Origin: Coriaria nepalensis
Lineage: Eukaryota; Streptophyta; Magnoliopsida; Cucurbitales; Coriariaceae
Reading direction: 5' to 3'
DNA: 64,000 nt
NCBI GenBank assembly: GCA_027186245.1
Contig: CP114492.1
Span: 7,080,501 to 7,144,500 of the forward strand
Shown: positions 44,172 to 55,913 of the stretch, one piece after another
How positions within the stretch are numbered: position 1 is the first letter of the stretch
Layout of the letters: each line of letters begins with the position of its first letter
The notes under the pieces: generated by a model
Databases searched by the model: none
Seen by the model: only the letters and a program-made list of their open reading frames with translations
What the model was told of the DNA's origin: nothing
Translations under genes and position numbers: made by a program

Positions 44172-47100
44172 ATGGCCAAGCACACGGTCGGGTCTGTTGC
44201 CTTGCTGCAGAAGCGTTGGCTCTTGGCCCTGCTCGTTATGTTTTCGATCTCCACGTTGATTGTCTTCTTCATCAGAGGCACCTTCGATTCCTGCGATCGC
44301 CGCCAAATAGATGTCGTGGAGAAAAAGGTTCTCTCGTCCGGTTCGCAGATTCGGCCGCCCAGCCAGAGTCCTCTAAGTTTCATGAAATCCAAACTTGTGC
44401 TCTTAGTCTCGCATGAGCTTTCTCTTTCTGGTACTCTGTTTTGTTTTCCTTTTTCTTGGTGTAAACTAACGCGCATTTACTTTACTAGCTTTCGAAATTT
44501 TCATTCTGAAGCTGTGCGTGATCTTTAGGGGGACCATTGTTGCTGATGGAGCTGGCATTTTTATTGAGAAGTGTTGGTGCTGGAGTTTGTTGGATAACGA
44601 TCCAGAAACCCTCAGAAATGGATGATGTGATATACAGTTTAGAGAATAAGATGTTGGACCGAGGAGTGCAGGTGTGCATAAATTGTGATATACATTTTTT
44701 GAAATTGAGTGTCTTAATTTTCTTTTCTAGTAGTGTGCAGCTCACGATTAGTGCCAATTTTTTCTTTTCTCTATTTTCTTTGTTTTTGGATATTTTGCTC
44801 TTATTGTTTTCCCATCACATTCATAAATTGCCGATATTTTGTATCTTGACTATGCTTCTGGCAGAGGAAAATGTTTGTTCTTCGGATATTAATTAAGTTA
44901 ACCCTAAAATGATACTACTTGATTGTCTACCTGGATGGCGTGCAAAATATATAGAAATTCCCTTAGAATGATGGAGAAATGATTCTCACTAGGCTTCTTA
45001 GGTTCCTAGTACGCTGTAGTATGTGGTGCATGTACCAAAATGCACCATGGTTCAGGTACCAAGATAGAGGCTTAGTTAGAACCGTATTAAGGGTTAGGGT
45101 AGGAAGTTACCAAGAACTTCTGTTTAGTTCTATGGAATAGTAAAATACTCGCGATTTTCTTCTAATTTATATTTAATTCTATATGCTATATTAGCTCTGT
45201 TTGAACCCATACTTAGCTACATATAAGGATTCCTTATTCTTTGGGTCAGAAATTATGTAAGTTTATGCCATATAGGAATATGGTTCAAAGGGGTTGCATG
45301 AATCTATCATCATTGATTGTTAAGGGATAAGAGGAATTGAAAGAGAATGCTGGATTTAAGGTTTGGAGGGTGTGAGTTCTAGGAGCTGCAGTGGAACTTT
45401 CTAAGGGGAAAAAAAAAAACTGATGTAGCGGAGGGAGGCTCTTCCATTGTGTTCTTCTGAAGCTTCTAGTAATTCAGTTGTTCATTCTGACTGATTTAGA
45501 ACTCCTCTTAAGGATATGACCCATCAGGATTATCAAGGGGGAAGTGTTGACATTAGTCATGTGGATAGTTGACATATTTATTTTATTCCTTTTGTTGGTT
45601 GTGCTGCACATGTTCTGCTACATTTTTTTGTGGGGTAAGTATTACAGTTTCTGTTTAGAATGAAACTTCTTGTTGTAGGTTTGTTGATGTACACTTTTTC
45701 TACTTAACTACACTGTCTGGATTTGCTATGCCAAGGTGTGACCTATTTTTGAACCTGGATTGAGATATTAATGAATTTGACCCAGTTTTTAATTAGTTCT
45801 CAATACAAATTGTTAGGTTCTCTCTGTGAAAGGTCAAGAAGCTATAGACACAGCTTTGAAAGCTGATTTGGTTGTTTTGAACACTGCGGTTGCTGGGAAA
45901 TGGCTTGATGCTGTTCTCAAGGAATATGTCCATCAGGTTCTCCCTAAAGTTTTGTGGTGGATCCATGAAATGCGTGGTCATTACTTCAAATTAGATTATG
46001 TCAAACACCTCCCTATGGTTGCTGGTGCAATGATTGATTCACATGTTACAGCAGAATACTGGAAAAATAGGACTCGAGAGCGTCTGGGGTAAGCTTCTAA
46101 AACTTTCATGCAACTCTTTGTGGTATAAATGCAATTTTTAGTCTATAGCATTGTTGTGAGTTTTGCATATGGGACACATTTGGCTAGGATTGACATCTCA
46201 AACCCTAGGTTTGGATCCAAAAACTATGAATTATTGTTATCTTCTGTTTGCAGTTGTACTATTTCTGTTAATCTTGCAATCTTGATATCTTATTAATTAT
46301 AATTTAAAATTCTTATGAAATTATAATATTTTAAGTGAAGTGAGTTAATTTATACAAATATTTAGACAGATTATTATGGTGAATTTCAAGTCCTTGATTC
46401 TATCACTATTCTGGAAAACATGTTTCGATAAACATAGGAGAGAACTATTTGTATGCAAATATGTTTTAGCCATGTTGGAGTTTCTTGTCAATTACTTACT
46501 AATTAGATGGTTAAGGAAAAAAAAAGAAAAAAAAAAAGGAAATCTTCAATCCATTTGCTGGTTGGCAGGATTAGAATGCCTGCAACATATGTTGTTCACC
46601 TTGGAAATAGCAGGGAACTTATGGAAGTTGCTGAAGATAGAGTAGCAAAAAGGGTTTTGCGTGAGCATGTCCGCGAGGCACTTGGAGTGCAGAGTGAAGA
46701 TATAGTTTTTGCCATTATAAATAGTATGATCTTCCATTCTCCTAAAATCACATGTTGATTATTTAGGTTATTTTGTTACTGGATTCTTCAAATTCTGCTG
46801 TTAGTATGTCTTTCTGTACCGGTATTTGTTCATTTCATACCAGCTTAACTCTAGTAATAGTTGCTATAGTGTATTAAACAATACTTTTGTTTTTAATTGC
46901 TACCTTGATTTGAAATAGAAAAAGAAATTGTTTTACAGGTGTTTCAAGAGGGAAAGGTCAGGATCTTTTTCTACGAGCCTTTTATGAGAGCTTGCAGTTG
47001 ATCCAGGAGAAAAAGCTTAAGGTGCCCAAGATGCATGCAGTAATTGTTGGAAGTGATATTACTGCTCAGACCAAGTTTGAGACAGAATTACGAAACTTTG

Positions 47101-47748
47101 TATCCCAGAAGAAAATTCAAAATCGTGTACATTTCGTTAACAAGACTTTAACTGTATCCCCTTATCTTGCTGCAATTGATGTTCTTGTCCAGAATTCACA
47201 GGTATTCATCTTTCTTATTTTCTCGTCTCTCTTATCCTATGCTCCTTCTCATCCTCTTTTTCGTCTTCCAGGCGCGTGGAGAATGCTTTGGCAGGATAAC
47301 AATTGAAGCCATGGCTTTCCAGCTCCCTGTTTTGGTAATAAAATGCCCTCCTTTTGATTTAATAACTCTGATTAACATATAGTTTGCCCAAGTGTTCTTA
47401 AAACCCTGTTTGGATTTAAATCTAATGACATCAATTTAAATCTCTAACTTGTAAAACCACATTTTATTGTTTTCAACTGCTCAGGGAACTGCAGCTGGGG
47501 GCACGACCGAGATTGTCTTGAATGGGACAACTGGTCTGTTACATCCAGTAGGGAAAGAAGGGGTTAGTCAACTTGCAAGAAATATAGTCAAACTTGCTAC
47601 CCATGTGGAGAGGAGGCTTACTATGGGAAAGAGAGGCTATGAGAGAGTTAAGGACACTTTTCTTGAACGCCACATGGAGAATAAGATAGCCGTTGTACTT
47701 GAAAAGATTTTGCACAACTCTAAAAGAAGCCATTACACACACTCTTAG
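44172..47748 (+). CDS. Family GT4 glycosyltransferase, type II membrane protein
   Basis: Seven exons, 44172-44430, 44529-44671, 45817-46088, 46569-46723, 46939-47201, 47272-47334 and 47485-47748, give 472 residues. Residues 15-35 form one membrane segment, suggesting a type II protein of the Golgi or ER. The N-lobe begins KLVLLVSHELSLSGGPLLLMELA. The donor-binding C-lobe holds NSVSRGKGQDLF and the GT4 E-x7-E motif (E368..E376, ECFGRITIE), then GTAAGGTTEIV. Plants have a small conserved family of this design (group 1 glycosyltransferases). The sugar and acceptor are not known. Intron 2 is the largest (about 1.15 kb). All phases join cleanly. An upstream ATG at 44108 opens an overlapping frame that might lower translation. 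Confidence 0.92.
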
Positions 47749-48157
47749 GCCCTTTAGATATCCTTAGAACTTAGATGCCTCCCATCTTACTCTTGAAATG
47801 TATTCAACAAGTTTTGTTTTGGTTTAAAAAAAAAAAAAAAGATAGCTCATTTTGAAGTTTCCTTTTGTTACATCTTGGCCCCTTTCTTGCCTCTCTAGTT
47901 TCTTGAAAAGGCTGTAGATTATGGTACATAAAAGGACAAAATGTAATTTGAGTTTTCAATAGATTTTTTTCATGGATCTTGGTCATTTTACGTGTGAAGA
48001 AAGATAATTCTTTTTAAATCGTTATATACAAAGCGTGTCAAAGCTTTTTGAAAAATTGATATCCATATAACCGATTTTTAAGAATAACATAAATAAACTT
48101 TGATGATCATGACCGCGAAGATGATATCCATGTGCAGAACTTTTTTAAGTGTAGCCT
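47749..48157 (+). other. Spacer, 3' ends of convergent genes
   Basis: Contains the 3' flank of the GT4 gene with an A-run at 47826-47840, and the downstream side of the minus-strand gene. Nothing else seen. Confidence 0.5.
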
Positions 48158-48243
48158 GTGCCACTCAATTAGTTGGCTTTGCTGGGTGTGAAGAAGAAGA
48201 ACTGCTGTAGCTTGTGGCACTCAATTAGTTGGCTTTGCTGGGT
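48158..48243 (+). repeat. Direct repeat at the 3' end of the minus-strand gene
   Basis: The block CACTCAATTAGTTGGCTTTG plus CTGGGTG occurs at about 48162-48188 and again at 48218-48244. It includes the stop codon and last codons of the small minus-strand gene, so the end of that gene has been copied once downstream. Confidence 0.85.
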
Positions 48244-48748
48244 GGAGGAGGAGGAGAAGGAGAAGAGGCAGTCTCTGTTTTTGATTGCTGTGACTTGAAA
48301 CTGGGTTTTGTAAACCAGGTTGTATACAGGAACTGCTTATGAGGGCCGATGTGATTGCATACTAACCTTAGCCTCTGCCTTTCCCTCATCCATCTCAACA
48401 CTACCTTCATATGCCTTTTGCTTGTCAATCCTCTCAATCCCACTTCCTGAATCATATCAATTAGACATTATTCATTGAAGAGTTTGGTTTAGAACAAAAA
48501 ACAAACACCTGCTGCGCAAGGTGCCCGAAACCCATACAAGAAGTAGAAGAGAGTATATTATTTTTCTTTTCTCCGTTTACCTTAACACGGTCCCAGGTTT
48601 CAGAAATTGTAAGAGGGCCATGCTCCTTGACAACGTCGAAGATGACACGAGTGATTGTCTGTGTTTGTTCCGGTGGAGTTTTGAGCTCTATTGGCTTCAT
48701 CTTTGGCTTTGGTTTCTTCGCAAAACATCTTATCGCTGTCCCAAACAT
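48225..48748 (-). CDS. Small conserved plant protein of unknown function
   Basis: Two minus-strand exons, 48748-48581 and 48446-48225, give 129 residues. The start MFGTAIRCFAKK is basic and could be a short organelle-targeting sequence. An in-frame ATG 18 codons upstream exists but gives an acidic start, so I prefer 48748. The middle (TRVIFDVVKEHGPLTISETWDRV followed by TSKRHMKVVLRWM) has the look of a winged-helix fold, followed by the basic RQRLRLVCNHIGPHKQFLYTTWF. The tail is Ser/Pro-rich and ends SKAN. I recognise this as a conserved plant sequence type but cannot name a function; a mitochondrial, possibly ribosomal, role is only a guess. Site II elements lie upstream. Confidence 0.75.
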
Positions 48749-49007
48749 TCCGATTTGATGATTTTCCTCCGCTTCTACAAACAATTCACAAATCGAGTTC
48801 AATAGAAAAGAAAAATGTCAAGATTCCACTTCTAAATATTCAAATTTCAATGTCGTTAGAGAAATAACAAAATGAAGAACTATATAAGCAGCTCTTTTCC
48901 TCATATGGAGCGAATACGGGACAAAAATAAATTACACAGCGAAACGACGTAGTATCCAGGCTAGAGTACCGGACATGTTATGAATTATGGGCTTTAACTT
49001 AGTCTAG

Positions 49008-49066
49008 TGGGCCAACCAATTATATGGGCCACAATTTAAGTGTATCCATCATAGTGATTAGGCCCA
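49008..49066 (-). promoter_or_regulatory. Cluster of site II elements
   Basis: TGGGCC at 49008-49013 and 49025-49030 and GGCCCA at 49061-49066, about 260-320 bp upstream of the minus-strand gene's ATG. Site II clusters favour genes for mitochondrial and ribosomal proteins in plants. They lie between this gene and the divergent dehydrin gene. Confidence 0.5.
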
Positions 49067-49219
49067 TAGGAATACTTGTTTTTTTTGGTTGTTCGACAAA
49101 AAAAAAGAGCACTATAAAGAAGCAACGTGCCCTCTATTTTGTCTTAGTAAGGACTTTTTTTTCCCCCAACTTCCAGACAATTTATGAGATATGACCGGTC
49201 TGAGGATCCTTATCTACAT

Positions 49220-49312
49220 GCCGACATAAGTCACACTCGTCAAACTCAGAGCAACACCACGAACCATACTAACATACGTGGGCAGCTTCCATTAATTGAA
49301 CTGCCACGTGTC
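49220..49312 (+). promoter_or_regulatory. DRE/CRT and ABRE elements of the dehydrin promoter
   Basis: GCCGAC (49220-49225) is the core of the cold/drought DRE/CRT element. TACGTGGG (49275-49282) and CCACGTGTC (49304-49312) are ABRE/G-box motifs. Two ABREs plus a DRE, all within about 225 bp of the ATG, fit induction by ABA, drought and cold. Confidence 0.75.
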
Positions 49313-49443
49313 TCAACCTGGTAAAGTGCACCATTAACCAAACCGCATCGCCTCTTCCTACAAAATCCCCAGCTCCGGAACAAACTCAATCCATAAGTTT
49401 TCTGCAATTACCTTTCTCTTTCAGTCAACCCTCCTGTTAGAAA

Positions 49444-50040
49444 ATGGCTCATTACCAGAACCAGTACGGTGCAACAACTCAAACCGATGAGTATGGAAAT
49501 CCCATCCTAGCGCAAGATATATATAACGACCCGAATCTACAAACCGATGAATACGGAAACCCGATTCACCGTCATGACGTACCTGAAGGCGTCACTGGCA
49601 CCCACGGAACAGGGGTCAGATACGGTACGACCGCTACCACTGGAACATACGGTCATGGTTCGGAGTACGGTTATATGCAAGAGCATGAGGGCGGCGGACA
49701 TCGCCGCTCAGACAGCTCGAGCTCCGTAAGTGGATCTTCCTGATCATGTTTTAGGTACTGATTATACACTCATTAGTTGATGTTATTGACTTTTTTATTT
49801 TATTTTATTTTATTCAATTAGTCTGAGGATGATGGGATGGGAGGGAGAAGGAAGAAGAAGGGGCTGAAGGAGAAGATAAAGGAGAAGATGCCAGGTCAGA
49901 TGGGCGGTTATGATGAGAGGACTCATACGAGTGCTACGGCATCGCCGGGTGCGTATCATGACTATTCTACAGAGCATCCTCATCGTGAGAAGAAGGGCAT
50001 GATGGAGAAGATCAAGGAAAAGCTTCCTGGCCACCATTAG
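49444..50040 (+). CDS. Dehydrin, Y2SK2 type (group 2 LEA)
   Basis: Two exons, 49444-49725 and 49822-50040, give 166 residues. Two Y-segments TDEYGNP (14-20 and 34-40) are followed by a Gly/Thr/Tyr-rich linker, an S-segment [13 protein letters not shown] (87-99) split by the intron inside the Ser run, and two K-segments, [15 protein letters not shown] (105-119) and [15 protein letters not shown] near the C-terminus. The intron inside the S-segment is the conserved place for SK-type dehydrins. Dehydrins are unstructured proteins that protect membranes and proteins during drying or freezing; K-segments form amphipathic helices on membranes. Reading through the donor would give a premature stop after about 99 residues. 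Confidence 0.97.
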
Positions 50041-51055
50041 AGAACATATTGCTAGCTCTAGGGTGTCTGTATATTGCGTGCGTGCATGCATGCGGGCTTT
50101 CATATGTTTGAACATCTTCTTCCTGGGAAGAGGTTGAATTTTAAGTTTTAATAAGCAATCGTGCTGGTATGGTACGATCGGGCGTACGGTTATGTACCAG
50201 TTCTCTTATAAACTTACGTACATTTCTCAGCTTTATGCTACTCAGTTCTTATATATGCACGTGTATATATATATATATAGTTGATAATCGACTAAAGTGG
50301 CAAGAGTGCAAGAAGGCCGTTCCCGTGGGGTTTTTTTACTATATAGGATGGGGTTGGGTTGAGTCCAAAAAAAGAAAAGCCGGGTTAGGCTAATTTATAA
50401 AATTATGCCGGATTCAATTTAAAAAGTCATTTGAATTTATCATAATTTTAAATGAAATTAAAATAATTCGGATGTTATAAAATGGCTTTGGTCGGATTTT
50501 TTGAAATAAAATATTAATAATAAATTTTTATTATAGTATATTAGTAAAAATAATTAATATTTAAATTTTAAAATTTGAAATCTTTTTAAATTTTGATAAA
50601 GGAATTAATTTTATTTAATTAAAGATTTTTATTTTAAATATTAAATTTATAGTTATGATGGTTGAAAAATATTTTTAACATTATTTAATATTTAAATATT
50701 TGATTTAAAACTATAATGAAAGTTTAAATTTAAATTATAAAGGTTGATTATTTTATTATTTAACTTAAAAATTGAAATTTTTTATTGTCTTAATATTTAA
50801 ATATTATATTTTAAATTTTAATGTTGTCTGTTTATTATTTAATCTAAAATTCGGTTTTTTATTTATCGTAATTTAATATTTAATATTTAAATTTTAAATT
50901 TTAAATTTTAAATTTTAAATTTTGAAAGTTATTTTCCATCGTTTGATTTAAAAGTTTAAAAGTTTAATTTTTTGACTTAAAAGATCAAATTATTCTCATA
51001 ATTTAAAAATTAAATATTTGACTTAAATTATAAAGGTTGAATCTTTTATTATTTG
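50041..51055 (+). other. AT-rich spacer with short tandem repeats
   Basis: No gene. It includes (TA)n at about 50263-50278 and AATTTTA-type tandem units near 50879-50928. Confidence 0.5.
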
Positions 51056-51059
51056 ACCA

Positions 51060-51530
51060 TGTTAGATAGGTATATCATAACTAAATTTGAGATGTTTTTT
51101 GACCCTTTGACACTTTGAAATGACTCGAATTATGTGAGATGTCAGTCTTCGACCTTTCGATTACAGATCAACATGTAAAATATCGATTTGTGTATTTCAA
51201 TACTTCGAAACTTTCAACCCTTCAACCATAGACTAACATATAAGACGTGAGTCTATGCATCTTAGGACCTCGATGCTTTCGGCCTTTCGATTAGAGGTCG
51301 ACATTTGACATTTGAGACATCAGTTTCTACATTTCAGGGCCTCAAAGTTTTTGATCTTTCGACACTTCGACTCTAATTTTTGTGAGATGTCTTTTGACCT
51401 TTCGATCACAAATCGATATGTGAGATGTCGGTCTGTGCCTCTTAGAGTCTTGAGGCCTTCAAACCTTTAACTCTAATTTATATGAAATGTTATTCGCTCC
51501 TTCGACTCATAACTGTTAGGATACTCATAA
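51060..51530 (+). repeat. Degenerate minisatellite, about four units of 100-120 bp
   Basis: Repeated blocks in the same order are GA(G/C)(A/G)TGT(C/G), CAGTCT/GGTCTGTGC, CTTAG(G/A)(A/G)CCT, TTCGACCTTTCGATTA(C/G)A and GATC(A/G)ACATGT. The units are strongly diverged, with no coding potential. Confidence 0.65.
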
Positions 51531-53470
51531 GTCATAAGACTCATAACTACTAACTCTATGGGTCGAAGGTCCCATAACCGAGATCTCACATGTCGATATG
51601 TAAATCTCACATATCGGTCGATGGGGCTTTCGACCGGAGAGTAAACTAGCAAAATATAATCTTAAATGTAAGAAACTAATAACAATCCAAACAAAATCAT
51701 CAAATTCTGTTATCAAAATTTACAACAAAAAAATTAAGAGTATCACAAATTATCAAATCGTATCATCAAAAAATATATAGTTCATATATTGTTTATAAAA
51801 AAATTCATATTGCGGGGCTCCGTATAATGTACTTTTAATAATAATAGGCAAAAAAATAAATATTTTATTGTATATTATTAAATAATATATAAATGATAAA
51901 ATTATTATGTCTCAATTATCATGGTTCTATCAAAAAAAATTTTCGACCTTAAAAAAAAAAAAACGAATCTTACAATAAAATGGTCACGGTGGTTGCACGG
52001 ACAAGTCCTTGCACTCCAGCCCCACCATTGCCGCACATGCAGTGGTCAACTGCTCGTTACCATGCAGGCAGGCGGTAGGCAGCAGCTGCTGCCACTGCCA
52101 TGGGGCCACAACCAACTTCCTATTTTGCCCAGTAGCTTGGCAGCGGTAGCTGCTAACCAACGGCTGTACGACCGCCAGGAATCAAATTTCTGAATTTTTT
52201 TTCGGGTTTATTTTCTATTCATTCCCAACACATATTTTCAATTCAAAATCCATATATAAATGTCCAAGTCCAACATAGCGAAAATATTAATTGAAGTTTA
52301 AAAAATAACCAATCTTTATCTCTAACTCCAAAATTCACCATATGAACTGGACCTTGGTTTGGTTTCGACGTCACATCAGGATCTAACTGGATCATGTGAG
52401 TTGTGACCATAATCACACGTAAATAAAATAAAAAAAAAGTTATATTCGAAGAATGTTTTTGTAAGACATAACTCTTGAAATAATCACAAATAAATAAGTT
52501 CTTCAAACTCTTGAAATAAAAATGTTAAATTCTAATGGTAGAAAAAATTATACTTAATGGGCAATCAAAGTTAAGTAATGGGCAAAAAAAAAGGTTCAAA
52601 TTTTAACAATAAAAGAGAAGATATAATTTATATATATATATATATTATATTAAAAATATCTCAAATTTAGTTTAGCTTAAAATTTGTATTGATTAGGAGT
52701 TGTCTCTACTTTCACATATACTTACAGTATAAATGCATTTGACCATAGTCCTATAATTATATTTTAAAAAATATAAAAAATTATATTTTAAATTTATTCT
52801 ATAATTTTTTACCATATAGTCTCTATCCAAACAGTATCTAAATTTGTATTTAAGAACTCACATATATTTACGCGTGGATTTAATAATAACGTAAATTTGT
52901 CTAAAATATATTTTTATAAGTGAACTTAAAAATAGTTAAATCTGTATTCAACGTGCAAATTAAACAGAGCTGGCAATTAGTACCTAAACATCTCTATTAC
53001 AATTAACATAACGTACTTTGTTAAGTCAAAAGGCTCAAAGGTGATGTGAAATGCTGAAAGTTAAGCTCAATGTAGTTGTAACTTTCTCTCGTTCAAACAT
53101 GACGGACACCTTCATTAATTAGTAGCTGGATTGATCTGAGTCAATAGTTTCTCTTAATGTTTTCACTTTTGTCAACAGAGCAGGTTATCTACCCTACCCA
53201 GCTGATTGAATGCCTCTTTCCCTTTATTCATGTTTCACTCCAATGATTCATTCATGCGATGTATATATTGGTCGTATGGATTTGTATAGTCACTCTAAGG
53301 TTTACCATAGATATATATATATATATATATATGTATATCCCTGCCCACTACATAAAAAGCTAGTATTCCTAGGCCTTAATTTATACATATAGGTAGCTCA
53401 AAATGGTACCAACTCCAACCAATTAGTCCATCTTTTATTAAGAAGTAATGAAGACTATTCTTACCATAAA
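51531..53470 (+). other. Spacer with an isolated GC-rich patch
   Basis: No gene recognised. The patch 51978-52190 is strikingly GC-rich, with GCAGCAGCTGCTGCC and CCATGGGGCC-type palindromes amid AT-rich DNA, and may be a fragment of a transposon. (TA)n runs lie at 52628-52646 and 53311-53333. Confidence 0.45.
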
Positions 53471-53477
53471 TTTTCTT

Positions 53478-54803
<1,326 letters not shown>

Positions 54804-55275
54804 CTAAGTAGGATTTATGCCATTGCCAGCTCTGTAATAGACGTGTGATGATGTAATGTGTGCGATTTCTGCACTCTCTTGAGTCTCTTTTTTTATGAGA
54901 TAATTAGAAGGAAAGTTTCAATTTGACTTGTTGGCAGCTATGTTGTGTCGTCGTGGGTGGGGGGGTTTGTGCAAGTTTAATGTCTTTTTTTGTTTGTTTG
55001 TGGGTATGTCGTTGGATTATATAGATATCATATGTTTTTATGGATTAATAATTTGAGAATTGAGATCGTTTAGATAGCTTAAGGGGGTAATAGTGGACGA
55101 TGATATTCGGGTTTAAATATTAAGTAGATCTGTTTTGAGATAATATACTTAACTATCATATAATAGATCTTATTGCTTTTTTTGAAAATTTATATTCAAT
55201 CATCTAGAAAATTTTAATTAGACCTAATTCATAATTATGAGTTAACTAATAAAAGTTAACCATATATCAAAAAAA

Positions 55276-55315
<40 letters not shown>

Positions 55316-55913
55316 TATTTTTCAAATTTCTATGATCCACTCGAAATGATATATAGGGTATGCTTAGTAATGTTTTTTTTTTTTTTTTTTTGCATTTTGA
55401 AACATGAAAACCGGTTTTGGAGAGAGGATATGCTTATTTGGTAACAGTTTTAATGTCAGTTTTTATCTAAAATATATTTTTCAAAAATTAGGAAAAAACT
55501 GTAAAAAAAAGAAAAGAAATACAAAAATCATGAATTGTGGTTTTCTGTATTTCAAAAAATGAATTTTATATTTATATTATTGAAAATTCGATTTTTTATT
55601 AATATGAATTAAATGAGTTTAATATTCAAAAATTAATTTTTTATTTCTTAAAATTAATTTTTTATCATCATTTTCAAAATATAAAAAATGAAATTTGTTG
55701 CAAAAAAAAAATATGCATAATTTTTCTCAAATGTTTGGAGGATTTAAAAAATAATAAAAGCTTTAGTTGGACTGGATCCAGCAGTCTAATTGGACTGGAT
55801 CTGGCAGAAGCCCATTTACGATCGAGTTCTCTTTGAGAAATCCATGACTAACCAGAATACCAGATCAGAGACGTCCATGTCCAGTATTCTCAAATCTCTA
55901 TCGGAATACGCAA
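54804..55913 (+). other. Spacer between peroxidase and folate-transporter genes
   Basis: Holds a 24-base A-run leading into (AT)n at 55268-55318, and a T-run at 55374-55392. No gene seen. The last ~80 bases are leader of the next gene. Confidence 0.55.

Noticed and set aside
44103..44476. Overlapping frames on both strands around the GT4 start (44103-44306, 44144-44476, 44108-44416)
   Set aside because: The frame from ATG 44172 continues with correct splice sites into the conserved GT4 protein. The others have no continuation or conserved content.
49810..50115. 101-codon minus-strand frame opposite dehydrin exon 2
   Set aside because: A shadow of the Lys-rich K-segments and surrounding exon; no homology.
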